A stretch of DNA of 64,000 bases from Methanoregula sp. SKADARSKE-2 (GCA_030919125.1 CP121470.1:1302001-1366000); one strand, 5' to 3'; positions 1 to 9,748 are shown, counted from the stretch's first letter. Notes: generated by a model from the sequence alone, not told the origin. Numbers and translations: made by a program.

Positions 1-1
1 A

Positions 2-1456
2 GCTGCTGTCCTCTATGCCCAGCTGACGAGCGGCGTTCCCACAATCGTCATCTCCCGGACCGGGCCCAAGGAGTCTGCCCACCGGTTCGAGATCCAGATC
101 CAGATCGAGACGAACGAACCGGATATTCTCAAGAGTGAAGCGATCGAGTGGGACCGGATTCACGGCACCCGTGTCCAGATCGAATTTAAGAGCACGATGG
201 CGGCCCGGAAGAAGCTGATCGAGTATCTCCGGTATACTTCAATTGTCAATCCTCACGCGCGCTTCCGGGTGGAACTGGACGACGAGGCCTTCACTTTTGA
301 ACGGGTGAGTCAGGAAGTGATCGCTTGCCCGGTTGCCATCCAGCCTCATCCCCATGGGATTGAATTCGGCCAGCTCAAGCGGATGGCACAGGGGGGCAGC
401 GAGAGACTTCTGGATTTTCTGGTCAACGGGTTCAGCAGGGTGGGTAAAAAGTCCGCGCAGGAGATCTGCGACCGGGCCGGCCTCGAACCAACAATAAAGA
501 CTGACAGTCTCGATACCGACAAGCTCAAGACATTGCTTGCCGCGATGCAGGCTGCTGCTGTTCCAGCCCCCCCCTCCTCCCAGTGTCTCTCCCCCATCGG
601 TGAGGAGCTGATCCGGCGAGGGCTTGACAAGGAGTTCCAGATGGACTTTGTGGCCGCGCGGACCCGAGCAAGTTCTGTCTTTTCGGGCCATTCGTTCATG
701 GTCGAGGCAGCCATCGGTTATGGAGGAAAACTAACAGCGGATGGCAATGCGATCCTTCTCCGTTTTGCCAATCGCGTCCCCCTCATGTACCAGCAGGGTG
801 CCTGCGCGATCACTGACTGCGTCTCGCGGGTGAACTGGAAATCGTATAACATCTCCCAGCAGGGACTTCCGACAGGTCCAATCCTCATTCTTGTCCATGT
901 GGCTTCGACAAATGTTCCCTTCACAAGCGAGAGCAAAGATGCGATTGCGAGTATTCCTGAGATTGAAAAAGAGGTCGTCCTTGCTCTTCAGGATCTCGGG
1001 CGCGATCTCAAACTCTTCGTCTCCCACCGGGACAAGAACAAGCTCGCGGAGGACCGGGCCCGCGCGGTCTGCGCGATCATTCCTGAGATTGCTGAGAAGG
1101 TAAGCGAGATTGTAGAAAAACCCATTGTTGATACATCGCCGATTGAAGGCAAACTTATGCGCAAACTCATCGTCAAGAAGTCAACCCGGGCCGGGAAGGT
1201 CACTATCGAGCTTGCCAACTATAGTGGGTTCGATGGCGAGATCTCCGTGTACGAGATTTCTGCTGACAGTGCATCCGATTCTACTCCCAGGGTCGACTTT
1301 GTGAGTGAGATGGACGGCCAGTTCACGAAGGTCTGGAAGATACTTGCCCCTTCCAGGGAGGTATCCCGTATCTCGTATTCCGGAAAAGGCGGTGGGATCC
1401 TCGAGATCCGGGGAATAGACGACGCGAAGAAGATGGTGGTGGATCTCGATGTCTAG
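2..1456 (+). CDS. top6B: DNA topoisomerase VI subunit B, 3' part
   Basis: This is the ATPase subunit of the archaeal type IIB topoisomerase, which pairs with Top6A to relax and decatenate DNA. The frame is open from base 2, so the N-terminal part of the GHKL ATPase domain lies before the window; 484 codons remain. What is seen covers the end of the ATPase domain, the helix-two-turn-helix region around the [12 protein letters not shown] stretch, the transducer domain, and a C-terminal domain of about 100 residues after a [13 protein letters not shown] segment. The stop overlaps the top6A start by 8 bases, which suggests translational coupling. Identification rests on family resemblance over the whole visible length and on the adjacent top6A. 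Confidence 0.95.
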   Translation, partial: AAVLYAQLTSGVPTIVISRTGPKESAHRFEIQIQIETNEPDILKSEAIEWDRIHGTRVQIEFKSTMAARKKLIEYLRYTSIVNPHARFRVELDDEAFTFERVSQEVIACPVAIQPHPHGIEFGQLKRMAQGGSERLLDFLVNGFSRVGKKSAQEICDRAGLEPTIKTDSLDTDKLKTLLAAMQAAAVPAPPSSQCLSPIGEELIRRGLDKEFQMDFVAARTRASSVFSGHSFMVEAAIGYGGKLTADGNAILLRFANRVPLMYQQGACAITDCVSRVNWKSYNISQQGLPTGPILILVHVASTNVPFTSESKDAIASIPEIEKEVVLALQDLGRDLKLFVSHRDKNKLAEDRARAVCAIIPEIAEKVSEIVEKPIVDTSPIEGKLMRKLIVKKSTRAGKVTIELANYSGFDGEISVYEISADSASDSTPRVDFVSEMDGQFTKVWKILAPSREVSRISYSGKGGGILEIRGIDDAKKMVVDLDV

Positions 1457-2537
1457 GGAGGAACTGGAGAAGAAATCATCGGCCACGCTGCTCCGGATCG
1501 CGGGCGCGTGGTACGACCAGATGAAGGGCGGGGAGATCCCATCGATCTCGTTGCCGACCCGGACGAAATACAACATCGAGTTCGATGACGCAAGCGAGGT
1601 CTGGAAGTACGGCGATAAGGAAAGTTTGCGCACCGCTGCATCGGCTAAGAGTGCCACCCACATCCTCAAAATGGCCTATGTAATCGGGTTCATAAAACAG
1701 CAGCTCAGGGAAAATCGATCCTCAACGCTGAGAGAGATGTATTATATCTCCGAGGGCTGGAAGAGAGCGAAGTTCGGTGCGCAGGACGAGAGTAACTTCC
1801 TTATCGAAGACCTCGAGATCCTTTCTGACGTGCCGCGCGAGGGGTTCCACCTCCATCCTGAAGAGAATGGGGCTTCCATCTATGGCCCGATGCGGATCCG
1901 CGAGGAAACGAGGCGCGGAATGAAGACCATCCACTGCCAGGACGATGTCGGGCAGGCCGGGTATACCATACCAAACAGTATCGAGAACATCGAGTTTGTT
2001 GATCACGATGCGAAGTTTGTTATCGCAATAGAGACTGGGGGTATGTACGACCGGTTGATCGAGAACGGTTTTGACGAGGAGCATAATGCTATCCTTGTCC
2101 ATCTCAAGGGCCAGCCTGCGCGGTCGACGCGGAGGATGCTGAACAAGATTAGTTCAACATGGGACCTTCCCGTTCTCGTATTCACCGATGGCGACCCATG
2201 GTCATACCGTATTTACGGGTCTGTTGCATACGGTGCGATCAAGAGCGCTCACATGTCAGAACTACTTGCTACGCCGAGAGCGCAGTTCCTTGGGCTACAG
2301 CCCAGCGACATCCGGGACTATAACCTGCCTTCCGATAAGCTGACAGACAAGGATGTCGAGGCGTTGAAATCAGAGCTGACAGATCCCCGATTTGCAACAG
2401 ACTATTGGAGGAAACAGATAAACCTTCAGATCGAGATGGGTCTTAAGTCAGAACAACAGGCGTTTGCGGCACGAGGGCTGGATTTTGTTACGAAAAAGTA
2501 TCTGCCGGAGAGACTGGCGGAGATGGGGATCCTCTGA
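1449..2537 (+). CDS. top6A: DNA topoisomerase VI subunit A
   Basis: Spo11-like DNA-cleaving subunit of topoisomerase VI, 362 aa, the usual length. The winged-helix region carries a Tyr-Tyr pair (Tyr98-Tyr99 in [11 protein letters not shown]), one of which should be the residue that attacks DNA. The Toprim domain shows its acidic glutamate (AIETGG, about residue 195) and the DGD motif in VFTDGDPW (about residues 240-247) that binds magnesium. It starts inside top6B, so both subunits should be made in equal amounts from one mRNA. It ends convergently with the glycan cluster, with a T8 run directly after the stop. Confidence 0.96.
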   Translation: MSREELEKKSSATLLRIAGAWYDQMKGGEIPSISLPTRTKYNIEFDDASEVWKYGDKESLRTAASAKSATHILKMAYVIGFIKQQLRENRSSTLREMYYISEGWKRAKFGAQDESNFLIEDLEILSDVPREGFHLHPEENGASIYGPMRIREETRRGMKTIHCQDDVGQAGYTIPNSIENIEFVDHDAKFVIAIETGGMYDRLIENGFDEEHNAILVHLKGQPARSTRRMLNKISSTWDLPVLVFTDGDPWSYRIYGSVAYGAIKSAHMSELLATPRAQFLGLQPSDIRDYNLPSDKLTDKDVEALKSELTDPRFATDYWRKQINLQIEMGLKSEQQAFAARGLDFVTKKYLPERLAEMGIL

Positions 2538-2538
2538 A

Positions 2539-2546
2539 TTTTTTTT
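2539..2546 (+). terminator. T-tract terminator after top6A
   Basis: A run of eight T follows the top6A stop almost immediately, as expected for archaeal intrinsic termination. It touches the stop codon of the convergent epimerase/reductase gene on the other strand. Confidence 0.55.
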
Positions 2547-3487
2547 CATTCAACCGAATTTCCCTGCGATGCGGTGAGCATATCGCGAAGAGTATCTATA
2601 AGGGGAATTTCTGGTTTCCATCCCGTCAGCTTCGTTATCCGTGAATTGTCGCTCTGCTGATAGGGGATGGGAACCTGATCTCGATTGGCCGCAACTTTTA
2701 CCTCATATTGTCTTCCGGTAACTTCTTCAATCAGGGAAATTATTTTTGAAATCCGATATGCATTTCCGGATCCAAGATTGAAGGCTTTTCCAGCGCAATC
2801 GTGGGAAAATTCCGGATGAGTCACCAGTGCCCAGTACCCGCGTACAACATCACGAACGTCAATAAGATCCCGGGAAGACGTAGTCTCTAAAAGTTCCAGA
2901 GCCGGTCTTCTTTCCTGTTCAATCTCGGTTATCTGCTTGACAATCCTGCTGCAAACGAATGAATCCGATTGGCCCGGCCCGGCAAGGTTGAACGGACGCG
3001 CAATGCACACCCGATAATCGCTTATTTTAGCATACATCAGAGCAAGCGCATCCTGTGCCATTTTACTGATCCCGTATTCGCTGAGCGGTTGTAACGGTGT
3101 TGATTCTGTGATGGTCCTTGTCCCTAGATATCCGTAGACTGAAGAAGAACTGACTACAAGGGTGCGACAGTCAGGGTTGGCTGCGTACCCTGCCTCCAGG
3201 ATATTTTTCGTACCCACAACATTGGCTAAAAGGAGTCCATCGAGTGTTCCCCGTGTGAGGCCTGCAAGGTGGATTATGGCATCGGGGCGAAATCCAGCGA
3301 CCGTTGTGAAGAGGGTAGTTGGGTCCAGTACATCAGCAACAAGAAAAGAAGCCTTTGGGTTTCCAAAGATTGCCGCAGGTGGAGTTTTACGCAGAAGGCC
3401 GGATACTGTTACGCCTTCCTGCAGAGACAGGAACTTAATCATCTGGGTTCCGGTAAATCCGGCAGCACCAGTAACAAGGACTCTCAT
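2546..3487 (-). CDS. NAD(P)-dependent nucleotide-sugar epimerase/reductase (extended SDR)
   Basis: A 313-aa extended short-chain dehydrogenase. The Rossmann motif VTGAAGFTG is at residues 5-13, an SSSSVYG active-site strand at 113-119, and the catalytic YxxxK pair is Tyr138/Lys142. It resembles GDP-4-keto-6-deoxymannose reductase and related 4-ketoreductases; the exact sugar cannot be read from sequence. It is the last gene of the glycan cluster and overlaps the upstream nucleotidyltransferase by 4 bases. With that enzyme and the 4,6-dehydratase before it, it forms an activation, dehydration and reduction set, so a 4-ketoreductase role is the best inference. Confidence 0.8.
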   Translation of the reverse strand: MRVLVTGAAGFTGTQMIKFLSLQEGVTVSGLLRKTPPAAIFGNPKASFLVADVLDPTTLFTTVAGFRPDAIIHLAGLTRGTLDGLLLANVVGTKNILEAGYAANPDCRTLVVSSSSVYGYLGTRTITESTPLQPLSEYGISKMAQDALALMYAKISDYRVCIARPFNLAGPGQSDSFVCSRIVKQITEIEQERRPALELLETTSSRDLIDVRDVVRGYWALVTHPEFSHDCAGKAFNLGSGNAYRISKIISLIEEVTGRQYEVKVAANRDQVPIPYQQSDNSRITKLTGWKPEIPLIDTLRDMLTASQGNSVE

Positions 3488-4188
3488 GGGAGGAAGCGAT
3501 CCTTGTAGCGTTCGAACTCTTCGATGGAGCGGGCGTAGTCATCCGGTCTGCCGATATCCAGCCAGTAACCGGTATGAGGATAACTATACACTGCCGCTTT
3601 TTCTCCTGTAAGGGTATACATGAGCTGGTCAAACCCGAAGGGTTCGCCATCAGGGACGTAATCCAATATTTTTTTCGAAAAGACGTACACGCCCATGCTG
3701 ACATCGAAGTGGAATGTTGGCTTTTCCTTGAATGCTACGATCTTCTGGTCCGCGCCCTTTTCAAGAACACCGAAGTCTATGTTCACGTCCCGTTGGTATG
3801 TGGCAACGGTTGCAACGGCTTTCTTCTTCTTGTGGCTCTCGATAAGGTTTCGGTAATTGATGTCCGTGAGGATATCACCATTCATTACAAGAAACGTGTC
3901 ATCGAGTTTCTCTAAAAGCCGGAGCGGACCAATTGTCCCGAGCGGGCTATCCTCATGCGAGTAAGAGAGCTCGAGGCCCAGAGACTTGTTGCTGTTCAGG
4001 TATGCATGGATCAGTTCGTGAAGGTAGCCGGTGCTGATCGTAACCCTCCCAAAGCCATAGTGTTTGAGCTGGCGAAGGATCACTTCGAGAATAGAATAGT
4101 CACCTATTGGCATCAGGGGTTTGGGGAGAACCGTTGTGTACGGCAGCAGCCTCCTGCCTTTCCCTCCCGCGAGAATGATTGCCTGCAT
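3484..4188 (-). CDS. Sugar-1-phosphate nucleotidyltransferase
   Basis: A 234-aa GT-A fold nucleotidyltransferase that activates a sugar-1-phosphate with an NTP. The signature LAGGKGRRL (residues 6-14) is followed by LPKPLMPIG (21-29), and a metal-binding Asp lies in the MNGDIL motif near residue 102. It most resembles mannose-1-phosphate guanylyltransferase-like proteins but is short and has no C-terminal beta-helix acyltransferase domain. It starts 12 bases after the dehydratase gene ends and overlaps the following reductase by 4 bases, so all three are co-transcribed. Nucleotide and sugar preference are not determined; GTP is a guess from family resemblance. Confidence 0.85.
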   Translation of the reverse strand: MQAIILAGGKGRRLLPYTTVLPKPLMPIGDYSILEVILRQLKHYGFGRVTISTGYLHELIHAYLNSNKSLGLELSYSHEDSPLGTIGPLRLLEKLDDTFLVMNGDILTDINYRNLIESHKKKKAVATVATYQRDVNIDFGVLEKGADQKIVAFKEKPTFHFDVSMGVYVFSKKILDYVPDGEPFGFDQLMYTLTGEKAAVYSYPHTGYWLDIGRPDDYARSIEEFERYKDRFLP

Positions 4189-4200
4189 TATTGCCTCCTA

Positions 4201-5190
4201 TTATACTGTGTATACCCCGGTCTTGTACGAGGCGAGATGCTCCTTCATCCATTCTATTGTGAGTCCAAGACCCTCCTCGAGTGTGTACGCAGGTTCCCAC
4301 CCCGTTAGTTCCTTTGCAAGGCAGTTATCGCAGAGCAGCTGCATCACCTCGCTTTTCTCTGGACGAACACGCTTCTTTTCACAGATAATTTTTGCTTTCG
4401 GGTTCACACTCTTGATAACGATATCAGCAAGTTCGCCTATCGTGACACCTCGGCCAGTACCCGTATTGACCGTTTTGCCTATTGTTCTGTTACTTTCTGC
4501 GAACCTGATGAACCCCCCGACGGTATCGGCGACATACGTGAGATCGCGGACAGGTGTTAGAGATCCTAGTTTGATTTTATTTGAGGTGAGGGCCTGGGTG
4601 ATTATCGTGGGAATTACGGCCCGGGTGGACTGTCGCGGCCCGAAGGTATTGAAAGGGCGGATGGTTGTTACCGGCAACCCGAACGAACAGTAAAAGGACT
4701 CGGCAATCTTATCGGCTCCGATCTTGCTCGCGGAGTAGGGAGACTGCCCTTGGAGCGGGTGTTTCTCGTCAATGGGTGTATACTGTGCTGAACCGTACAC
4801 TTCGCTTGTCGAGGTAGTAACGATGCGTGTGGTCTCTTCGTCAAGAGACGCCTGCATTACGTTGAGAGTTCCTTTGATATTGGTGTTGATGTAGGATTCC
4901 GGAGCAACGTAGGAATAGGGGATGCCAATGAGGGCGGCAAGATGGAATACCACTTCTTTGTCTGCCACGGCCTTTTTTACAAATAAAGCATCGGTGACAT
5001 CCCCAGCAATGACCTTCAGGTACGGTGTTGCATCTGTATATCGACCCTCAAGCATCCCCCAGTCATTCCGCGCATTGTAATGCACAAATGCAGTGACGTC
5101 TGCACCCCTATGTAAAAGTTCATCGACAAGATGGCTGCCGATAAAACCTCCGGCACCGGTTACCAGCACCCGTCTGTCCTGCCATTTCAT
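4201..5190 (-). CDS. LegB-like NDP-sugar 4,6-dehydratase (extended SDR)
   Basis: A 329-aa extended SDR with VTGAGGFIG at residues 10-18, TSTSEVYG at 126-133 (Thr-Ser-Glu of sugar 4,6-dehydratases) and YSASK with Tyr152/Lys156. The N-terminal stretch after the Rossmann loop (AFVHYNARNDWG) is typical of the LegB group, the inverting-family relatives that make 4-keto-6-deoxy sugars from NDP-GlcNAc or similar donors. It overlaps the preceding glycosyltransferase by 4 bases. No aminotransferase or NeuB-like synthase is present here, so a legionaminic acid pathway is not supported; only the dehydratase step is. Confidence 0.8.
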   Translation of the reverse strand: MKWQDRRVLVTGAGGFIGSHLVDELLHRGADVTAFVHYNARNDWGMLEGRYTDATPYLKVIAGDVTDALFVKKAVADKEVVFHLAALIGIPYSYVAPESYINTNIKGTLNVMQASLDEETTRIVTTSTSEVYGSAQYTPIDEKHPLQGQSPYSASKIGADKIAESFYCSFGLPVTTIRPFNTFGPRQSTRAVIPTIITQALTSNKIKLGSLTPVRDLTYVADTVGGFIRFAESNRTIGKTVNTGTGRGVTIGELADIVIKSVNPKAKIICEKKRVRPEKSEVMQLLCDNCLAKELTGWEPAYTLEEGLGLTIEWMKEHLASYKTGVYTV

Positions 5191-6281
5191 GATCGCTCTT
5201 GTCTATATGTTTTTACGAGTTCCTGATAATCTTTCTCTGCCTGTGCCATCAGGGAATTCCACTGGCCGTTTTTTACAATCATCTCGCGGGCAGCGGACCC
5301 TAGGCGAATCCGGAGGGCAGGATCTGCTGCAAGTTTCCTGAGTGCCTCTGCAACAAGTTCTGGTGATCCTGGCTGGATGAGGAGTCCGGTTTTATTGTGT
5401 TCAATCCATTCCGGAATCCCGCCAACGCGTGGGGCGATGCAGGGAAGACCGCTTGCCATTGCCTCGAGAACGGAGACGGGTGTTCCATCCGATCGCGCTG
5501 TGGTGATGAAGATATCTGCCTCGCGATAATCCTGGGGAACTTCGGTATAGTCCGTTTTTTTCCGGAATGAAACAACTTCGGACAAACCAAGACTCGCTGC
5601 GAGATTCCTGACGGACATTTCTTCCGGCCCCTCTCCCTTCAGGGTGAGCCGGAGCCGACCTTCCTCTTTGTACGCGAGGGCAAATCCCCGAACCAGGGTT
5701 GCGTTGTCATAGACCAAAAAGAATCCCCGGTTGGAAAAAACCCCGATCGTGTCCTTTGAATTCTTCCTGCTGTCAGGTTCCGGTGCAAACAGGTCCGTGT
5801 CAATACCAAAGGGAAAGTACCGGATCTTTGATGATGCGATCCCGAAGTCTCCCAGAATATGGTTCTGAATATCATGGGAAACCGCGTAAACGAGGTCTGC
5901 TGACGACAGAACTCTCTTTGTAAAATGCCGAATCATTCTACTCTTCTTTGGCAGGATCAGTACGTCGTCTCCCCATGCGGAGACTAGCTTGGGGCGGAAC
6001 CGGAGTCCCGGGAGATGGAAGCCGTATTTTGCAATAAAGTGGGCGTGGATAATGTCGGGTTTTATCTTTTTCACAAGCTGCGTGATCTCCAGATGTCGGG
6101 GGATGAACGAGAGGTAGAGGTTTTTCCAGCGCGAGGTGAGCACATGTTCGATAACTCCCGGAATCTGGCGGTCCATGGGATCGTAGGTTATGAGGTGGAC
6201 CATATGACCCTTCTGTGCGAAGTACTCCGCCCACCGCTGGGTATGGATGCTGCGGCCATCCGCAATGAGGAGGAGGATCAC
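5187..6281 (-). CDS. Glycosyltransferase, family 4 type
   Basis: A 364-aa GT-B glycosyltransferase. The N-terminal acceptor domain runs to about residue 170 and the donor-binding domain follows, with the E(x7)E-type motif at VLEAMASGLP (Glu283) and GGIPEWIE. The chosen start is a GTG; no in-frame ATG lies close upstream. It probably adds one sugar to a lipid-linked glycan on the cytoplasmic face. About 100 bases separate it from the flippase gene upstream, and it overlaps the LegB-like gene by 4 bases. Confidence 0.85.
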   Translation of the reverse strand: MILLLIADGRSIHTQRWAEYFAQKGHMVHLITYDPMDRQIPGVIEHVLTSRWKNLYLSFIPRHLEITQLVKKIKPDIIHAHFIAKYGFHLPGLRFRPKLVSAWGDDVLILPKKSRMIRHFTKRVLSSADLVYAVSHDIQNHILGDFGIASSKIRYFPFGIDTDLFAPEPDSRKNSKDTIGVFSNRGFFLVYDNATLVRGFALAYKEEGRLRLTLKGEGPEEMSVRNLAASLGLSEVVSFRKKTDYTEVPQDYREADIFITTARSDGTPVSVLEAMASGLPCIAPRVGGIPEWIEHNKTGLLIQPGSPELVAEALRKLAADPALRIRLGSAAREMIVKNGQWNSLMAQAEKDYQELVKTYRQERS

Positions 6282-6380
6282 CGTCGGTCTCCGAAAAACT
6301 TTGACATGGATATTCCTGTACTCAATGTTGTTGATTACTGCCTGGATGATTCTTTATCATTCTGTTCTTATGGCCAGATA

Positions 6381-7820
6381 TTATTTCGGAATCCACTGGA
6401 TATGCAGTGTTCTGAAAGCGTCATCCCGAAGGATTTTATCCAGCGTAAGGAGGGCAAGAAAATACACAAGAGCCCCGAATAGTACCATTGCTCCTGTCGT
6501 GAGGGCACTTTCCTGAACCGGAAGAAAGGTGCAGGCAAGAAGTGTCAGTGTCATAATTATCGTTGAGATGATGATATGTATAACCTGGGCTCTCTCGATA
6601 ACAATTGGAATTATGCCCATGAGGAAATGTCCCCCGATGATGAGGCAGATCAGAATGTTCATCAGAGATGCTATCGCAGCCCCTGTCATGCCCAGGACAG
6701 GTACAAGAATTATGGATAGAATAATATTTGCAGTGGTCCCGGCACCAAGTCCGTATACTGCCATCCGGACGTGATCGGTTGCCATCAGGTAATTGGAATA
6801 CAATTGATACACTGACTGGAATACCCGGGCCGCGATGATGATGATGAGGGCCGTTGCACCGGCAGCGAACGAGGCTCCATACACATAATACAATAATTGT
6901 TTTCCTAAGATAATTCCACCGGCAAGCATCGGAAGGGCAAGGATAAGGGAGTAGGTTGTTGCCCGTGAAAGCGATGCAGCAAGGGTACCCGTTTCCCCGG
7001 AAGCATTCCAGCGACTGACTTTGACATAGAGCGTATTACACAACGCGGTACTGACAAAGAGGGCAAATATGGAGAATGTCCAGCAGATCCCAAAGATCCC
7101 CGCTTCCGATACGGGCATGAAATGGGCAATGATAAGGATGTTTGCATTGTCGAAGAGGACCGTGCCGGAATTTATTACAAACACCCAGCCTGAAAATGAG
7201 AAGAGGCTCTTTACATGCGACCACTCAAATTTTTTCAGATGGTAATCGATATAGTTCAGTTCGAGTAAAAATTCAAGGAGAGTTCCGGCGATCAGACCTC
7301 CTACTAATCCAAACACTTCAAATCCGAGAAAAATCGCGACAACCTGAACGACAATACGGGCTGAATTATTCATCAATGTCGCCGCCGCCGCAAGACCCAG
7401 CCGGTTGCTCGCGGCAATTGACATTGCTACTGATGTTTGAAGTAGAGCAAGGCCGACTGCAATGATCAGAACCCAGAATAATCCTGATGCATTCAGATCC
7501 GCAAACCTGTCACGGAACAGGAGCAGTCCTGCAACAACAAAGATGAAGAGTCCCCCGCGAATAACCAGGCTCGCAGTAAAATACCTGTCCGGGTCTTTTC
7601 CTTCGCAAATTCGCTGCGTGGCGGCATAGCCGATACCCATATCGGTGATAACACCTAAAATGTTGAAGTTGGAGAGAAATACAAAATACGCTCCCAGGAT
7701 GCCGGCTCCAACCCCGTGTGCGTAAAAAATTGTTGCGAGAAAACCGATGAGGGTGATGCCGATGGAGGATACAAAAAACATTGTAGCATGACGCTGGACT
7801 TCCCGGTGGTTTTCACTCAT
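6381..7820 (-). CDS. Polysaccharide flippase (Wzx/MATE-like)
   Basis: A 479-aa membrane protein with about twelve to fourteen hydrophobic segments spread along the whole chain, starting with one at residues 14-34. It resembles the Wzx/RfbX group of the MOP superfamily, which moves lipid-linked oligosaccharides across the membrane. It is the only transporter of the glycan cluster, so it is the likely export step for the units assembled by the neighbouring glycosyltransferases. The start fits the ATG with an A/T-rich leader that holds a TATA-like element and a perfect inverted repeat. Confidence 0.88.
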   Translation of the reverse strand: MSENHREVQRHATMFFVSSIGITLIGFLATIFYAHGVGAGILGAYFVFLSNFNILGVITDMGIGYAATQRICEGKDPDRYFTASLVIRGGLFIFVVAGLLLFRDRFADLNASGLFWVLIIAVGLALLQTSVAMSIAASNRLGLAAAATLMNNSARIVVQVVAIFLGFEVFGLVGGLIAGTLLEFLLELNYIDYHLKKFEWSHVKSLFSFSGWVFVINSGTVLFDNANILIIAHFMPVSEAGIFGICWTFSIFALFVSTALCNTLYVKVSRWNASGETGTLAASLSRATTYSLILALPMLAGGIILGKQLLYYVYGASFAAGATALIIIIAARVFQSVYQLYSNYLMATDHVRMAVYGLGAGTTANIILSIILVPVLGMTGAAIASLMNILICLIIGGHFLMGIIPIVIERAQVIHIIISTIIMTLTLLACTFLPVQESALTTGAMVLFGALVYFLALLTLDKILRDDAFRTLHIQWIPK

Positions 7821-7838
7821 TGTTAGTATATGGTTCTG

Positions 7839-7859
7839 CAGTTATTCTTTAAATAACTG
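7839..7859 (-). promoter_or_regulatory. Inverted repeat and TATA-like element before the flippase
   Basis: CAGTTATT and AATAACTG form a perfect 8-base inverted repeat around a 5-base loop. On the minus strand this region (TTATTTAAAG) also looks like a TATA box and lies about 20-40 bases before the flippase ATG. It may be an internal promoter with an operator, or a hairpin ending the upstream transcript. Confidence 0.35.
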
Positions 7860-7926
7860 GTAAAATCAGACCATACCTTTTGAAACGATGGAATATACCG
7901 GATGAAAACCCCTGGAAATTATAAAA

Positions 7927-8781
7927 TCAGGTCCAGATTTTCGTAATACCCTGTAGTGAATAGTTCAGGGCATCCTTAAAAAATCCTGAGTCTAATGCCC
8001 GCTTTCCTGCCCGGAGTGCAATCATCACCCTCCGCCTTTTCATTTTTAAGCGTGTTCCTGCTGCAGAGGAGGGGTAATCTTCGTTGAAATGCATCATTAC
8101 TGCGGCCTCTTCGGCCAGCATCTGCCTTTTGATATTTCCGCTTGCATTTCCGCCGTGAATTCGGTACTCCCCGAGTTCTTCCTTAATACATCCCCATCGG
8201 ATCCTTTTTTTTGAGAGGCGAAGCCAGAGTTCATAATCTTCAGCGGTAACCATTTCTGGTTTTTCAGAAAAAATACCAAATTGGCTGAGATATTCCTTTT
8301 TCAGCATAACCGCAGAAGTTGCGATAGATGCGTTTCCGTTGTCAAGAAGGAAATGGTAAATGTCATGACCGGGGAGGTTTGGGATTAATGACTCCTTCAA
8401 ACCAGCCTCTCTCCGTATCCGGAGCCCATGGCATACTATGTCAGTATCGGGTCCGAGGTGGTCACGACAGGTTGCTAACTTGGATGCATACCAGAGATCA
8501 TCGGAATCCAGAAAAGCAATATACTCCCCGGCCGCCAGATGAATTCCATGATTTCTCGATGCGGCGATTATTCCCTTATTGGAAAATGGGACATACCGGA
8601 TCCTGGGGTCATTGAAGGCCTCAACAACCTCCCGTGTATTATCTCTGGAGTTGTTATCGATTACTATGGCTTCCCAGTCCTGCATTGTCTGGTTTATGAC
8701 AGAAATCAATGCATTCTGCAATAATTCCGCCTGGTTGTATGTCGGGATTATCACCGACACTTTTGAAGACTGGTCACTCAT
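7927..8781 (-). CDS. Glycosyltransferase family 2
   Basis: A 284-aa inverting GT-A glycosyltransferase. VSVIIPTYNQ (residues 8-17) is the family start and LDSDDLW contains the metal-binding Asp cluster (Asp92-Asp95). I chose the ATG at 8781, giving MSDQSSKVSV, because it overlaps the stop of the upstream epimerase gene by 8 bases and places the catalytic core at the usual distance. A longer frame starting 19 codons earlier is unlikely. It probably transfers a sugar in surface glycan assembly. Donor and acceptor are unknown. Confidence 0.87.
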   Translation of the reverse strand: MSDQSSKVSVIIPTYNQAELLQNALISVINQTMQDWEAIVIDNNSRDNTREVVEAFNDPRIRYVPFSNKGIIAASRNHGIHLAAGEYIAFLDSDDLWYASKLATCRDHLGPDTDIVCHGLRIRREAGLKESLIPNLPGHDIYHFLLDNGNASIATSAVMLKKEYLSQFGIFSEKPEMVTAEDYELWLRLSKKRIRWGCIKEELGEYRIHGGNASGNIKRQMLAEEAAVMMHFNEDYPSSAAGTRLKMKRRRVMIALRAGKRALDSGFFKDALNYSLQGITKIWT

Positions 8782-9748
8782 AGCGATCCGCGACCGAAAA
8801 ATATTTTTTGCAGAATATGAGTGTATTATCGATCTCATGATCGAGGCTCCCGGAGAGCCGGAATCCCGTTCTCTTCAGTTTCTCGATTGAATATGCCAAA
8901 GGTACACTATCCTTGGTAGTCGTAGGTTCCGGTCTTATGATGGGTGGTATAAAGCCAAATCTTGTGCTGCAGCGCTCCTGAATTAATTTTGCCAGATTGA
9001 TAATGGACATGGTCTGTTCCCCCCCCAGATTAAAAATTCCATCACCAACCACATCACCCGGTAACCGTAACATATGCGACACTGCCCGTCCTACATCCTG
9101 AAGACTGACAAAGTCCCTTTCCTGGACTCCCGGTGTCTTGAGTCGCATCTCTTTTGTTACCATCGCCTGCCGGCAGAGATCGTTTCCGATGAGGGACCAG
9201 CGGTCAACCCTTGGACTTATCGGGGCACCGATACTGTTGGAAAGCCTCAGGACAATCCCCTGAAATTTTTCCTTACGGGTGGCGGCAAGCACAAAATCCT
9301 CAGCGGTGCGGTGTGAAATTGCATAGGGGTGCACCGGGCGTGGAACAGAACTTTCAGATATGCTTCCTTCGAGAGGAGAACGATAAATATGGGCTGTCGA
9401 GAAATAGATAAACCGGGTTACTCCGGAAATTTCAGCTGATCTCACAAGTTTTTGCGTCCCCAGGCCATTGACCAGAAGAGCCTTCCCCGGATCGAGGAGG
9501 GATTCTATCTCATTCAGTGCTGCCAGATGGATGACCGTGTCAATATCTTTACAGACACTGCTGATATCGGCATCATTCATCAAATCCAGCCTGAGGCAAT
9601 GATCTTTTTCAAGCCATACCGGTAATTCCTGGGATGGAGGATCTCTTGAAGTAACAAATACTTCAAGATCCGCATCTCCTACCAGTAACTCAGCAACTCT
9701 TCCCCCGACATATCCGAGCCCACCGGTGAGAAGAACCGACTGAGTCAT
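8774..9748 (-). CDS. NAD-dependent epimerase/reductase of the CDP-sugar branch
   Basis: A 324-aa extended SDR with LTGGLGYVGG at residues 7-16 and an FSTAHIY strand at 116-122. The usual YxxxK is replaced by Tyr142-x3-His146-Arg147 (PYAISHRTAED), a feature of some 4-ketoreductase-like SDRs. It is the last enzyme after RfbF, RfbG and the cupin epimerase, with 4-base and 8-base overlaps on either side, so it probably reduces or epimerises the 4-keto sugar made by that set. The product is not determined. Confidence 0.78.
   Translation of the reverse strand: MTQSVLLTGGLGYVGGRVAELLVGDADLEVFVTSRDPPSQELPVWLEKDHCLRLDLMNDADISSVCKDIDTVIHLAALNEIESLLDPGKALLVNGLGTQKLVRSAEISGVTRFIYFSTAHIYRSPLEGSISESSVPRPVHPYAISHRTAEDFVLAATRKEKFQGIVLRLSNSIGAPISPRVDRWSLIGNDLCRQAMVTKEMRLKTPGVQERDFVSLQDVGRAVSHMLRLPGDVVGDGIFNLGGEQTMSIINLAKLIQERCSTRFGFIPPIIRPEPTTTKDSVPLAYSIEKLKRTGFRLSGSLDHEIDNTLIFCKKYFSVADRYE

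Noticed and set aside
8782-8838. Longer start of the family 2 glycosyltransferase
   Set aside because: The extra 19 residues lie inside the upstream epimerase gene, whereas the ATG at 8781 gives the usual core spacing and a short overlap.
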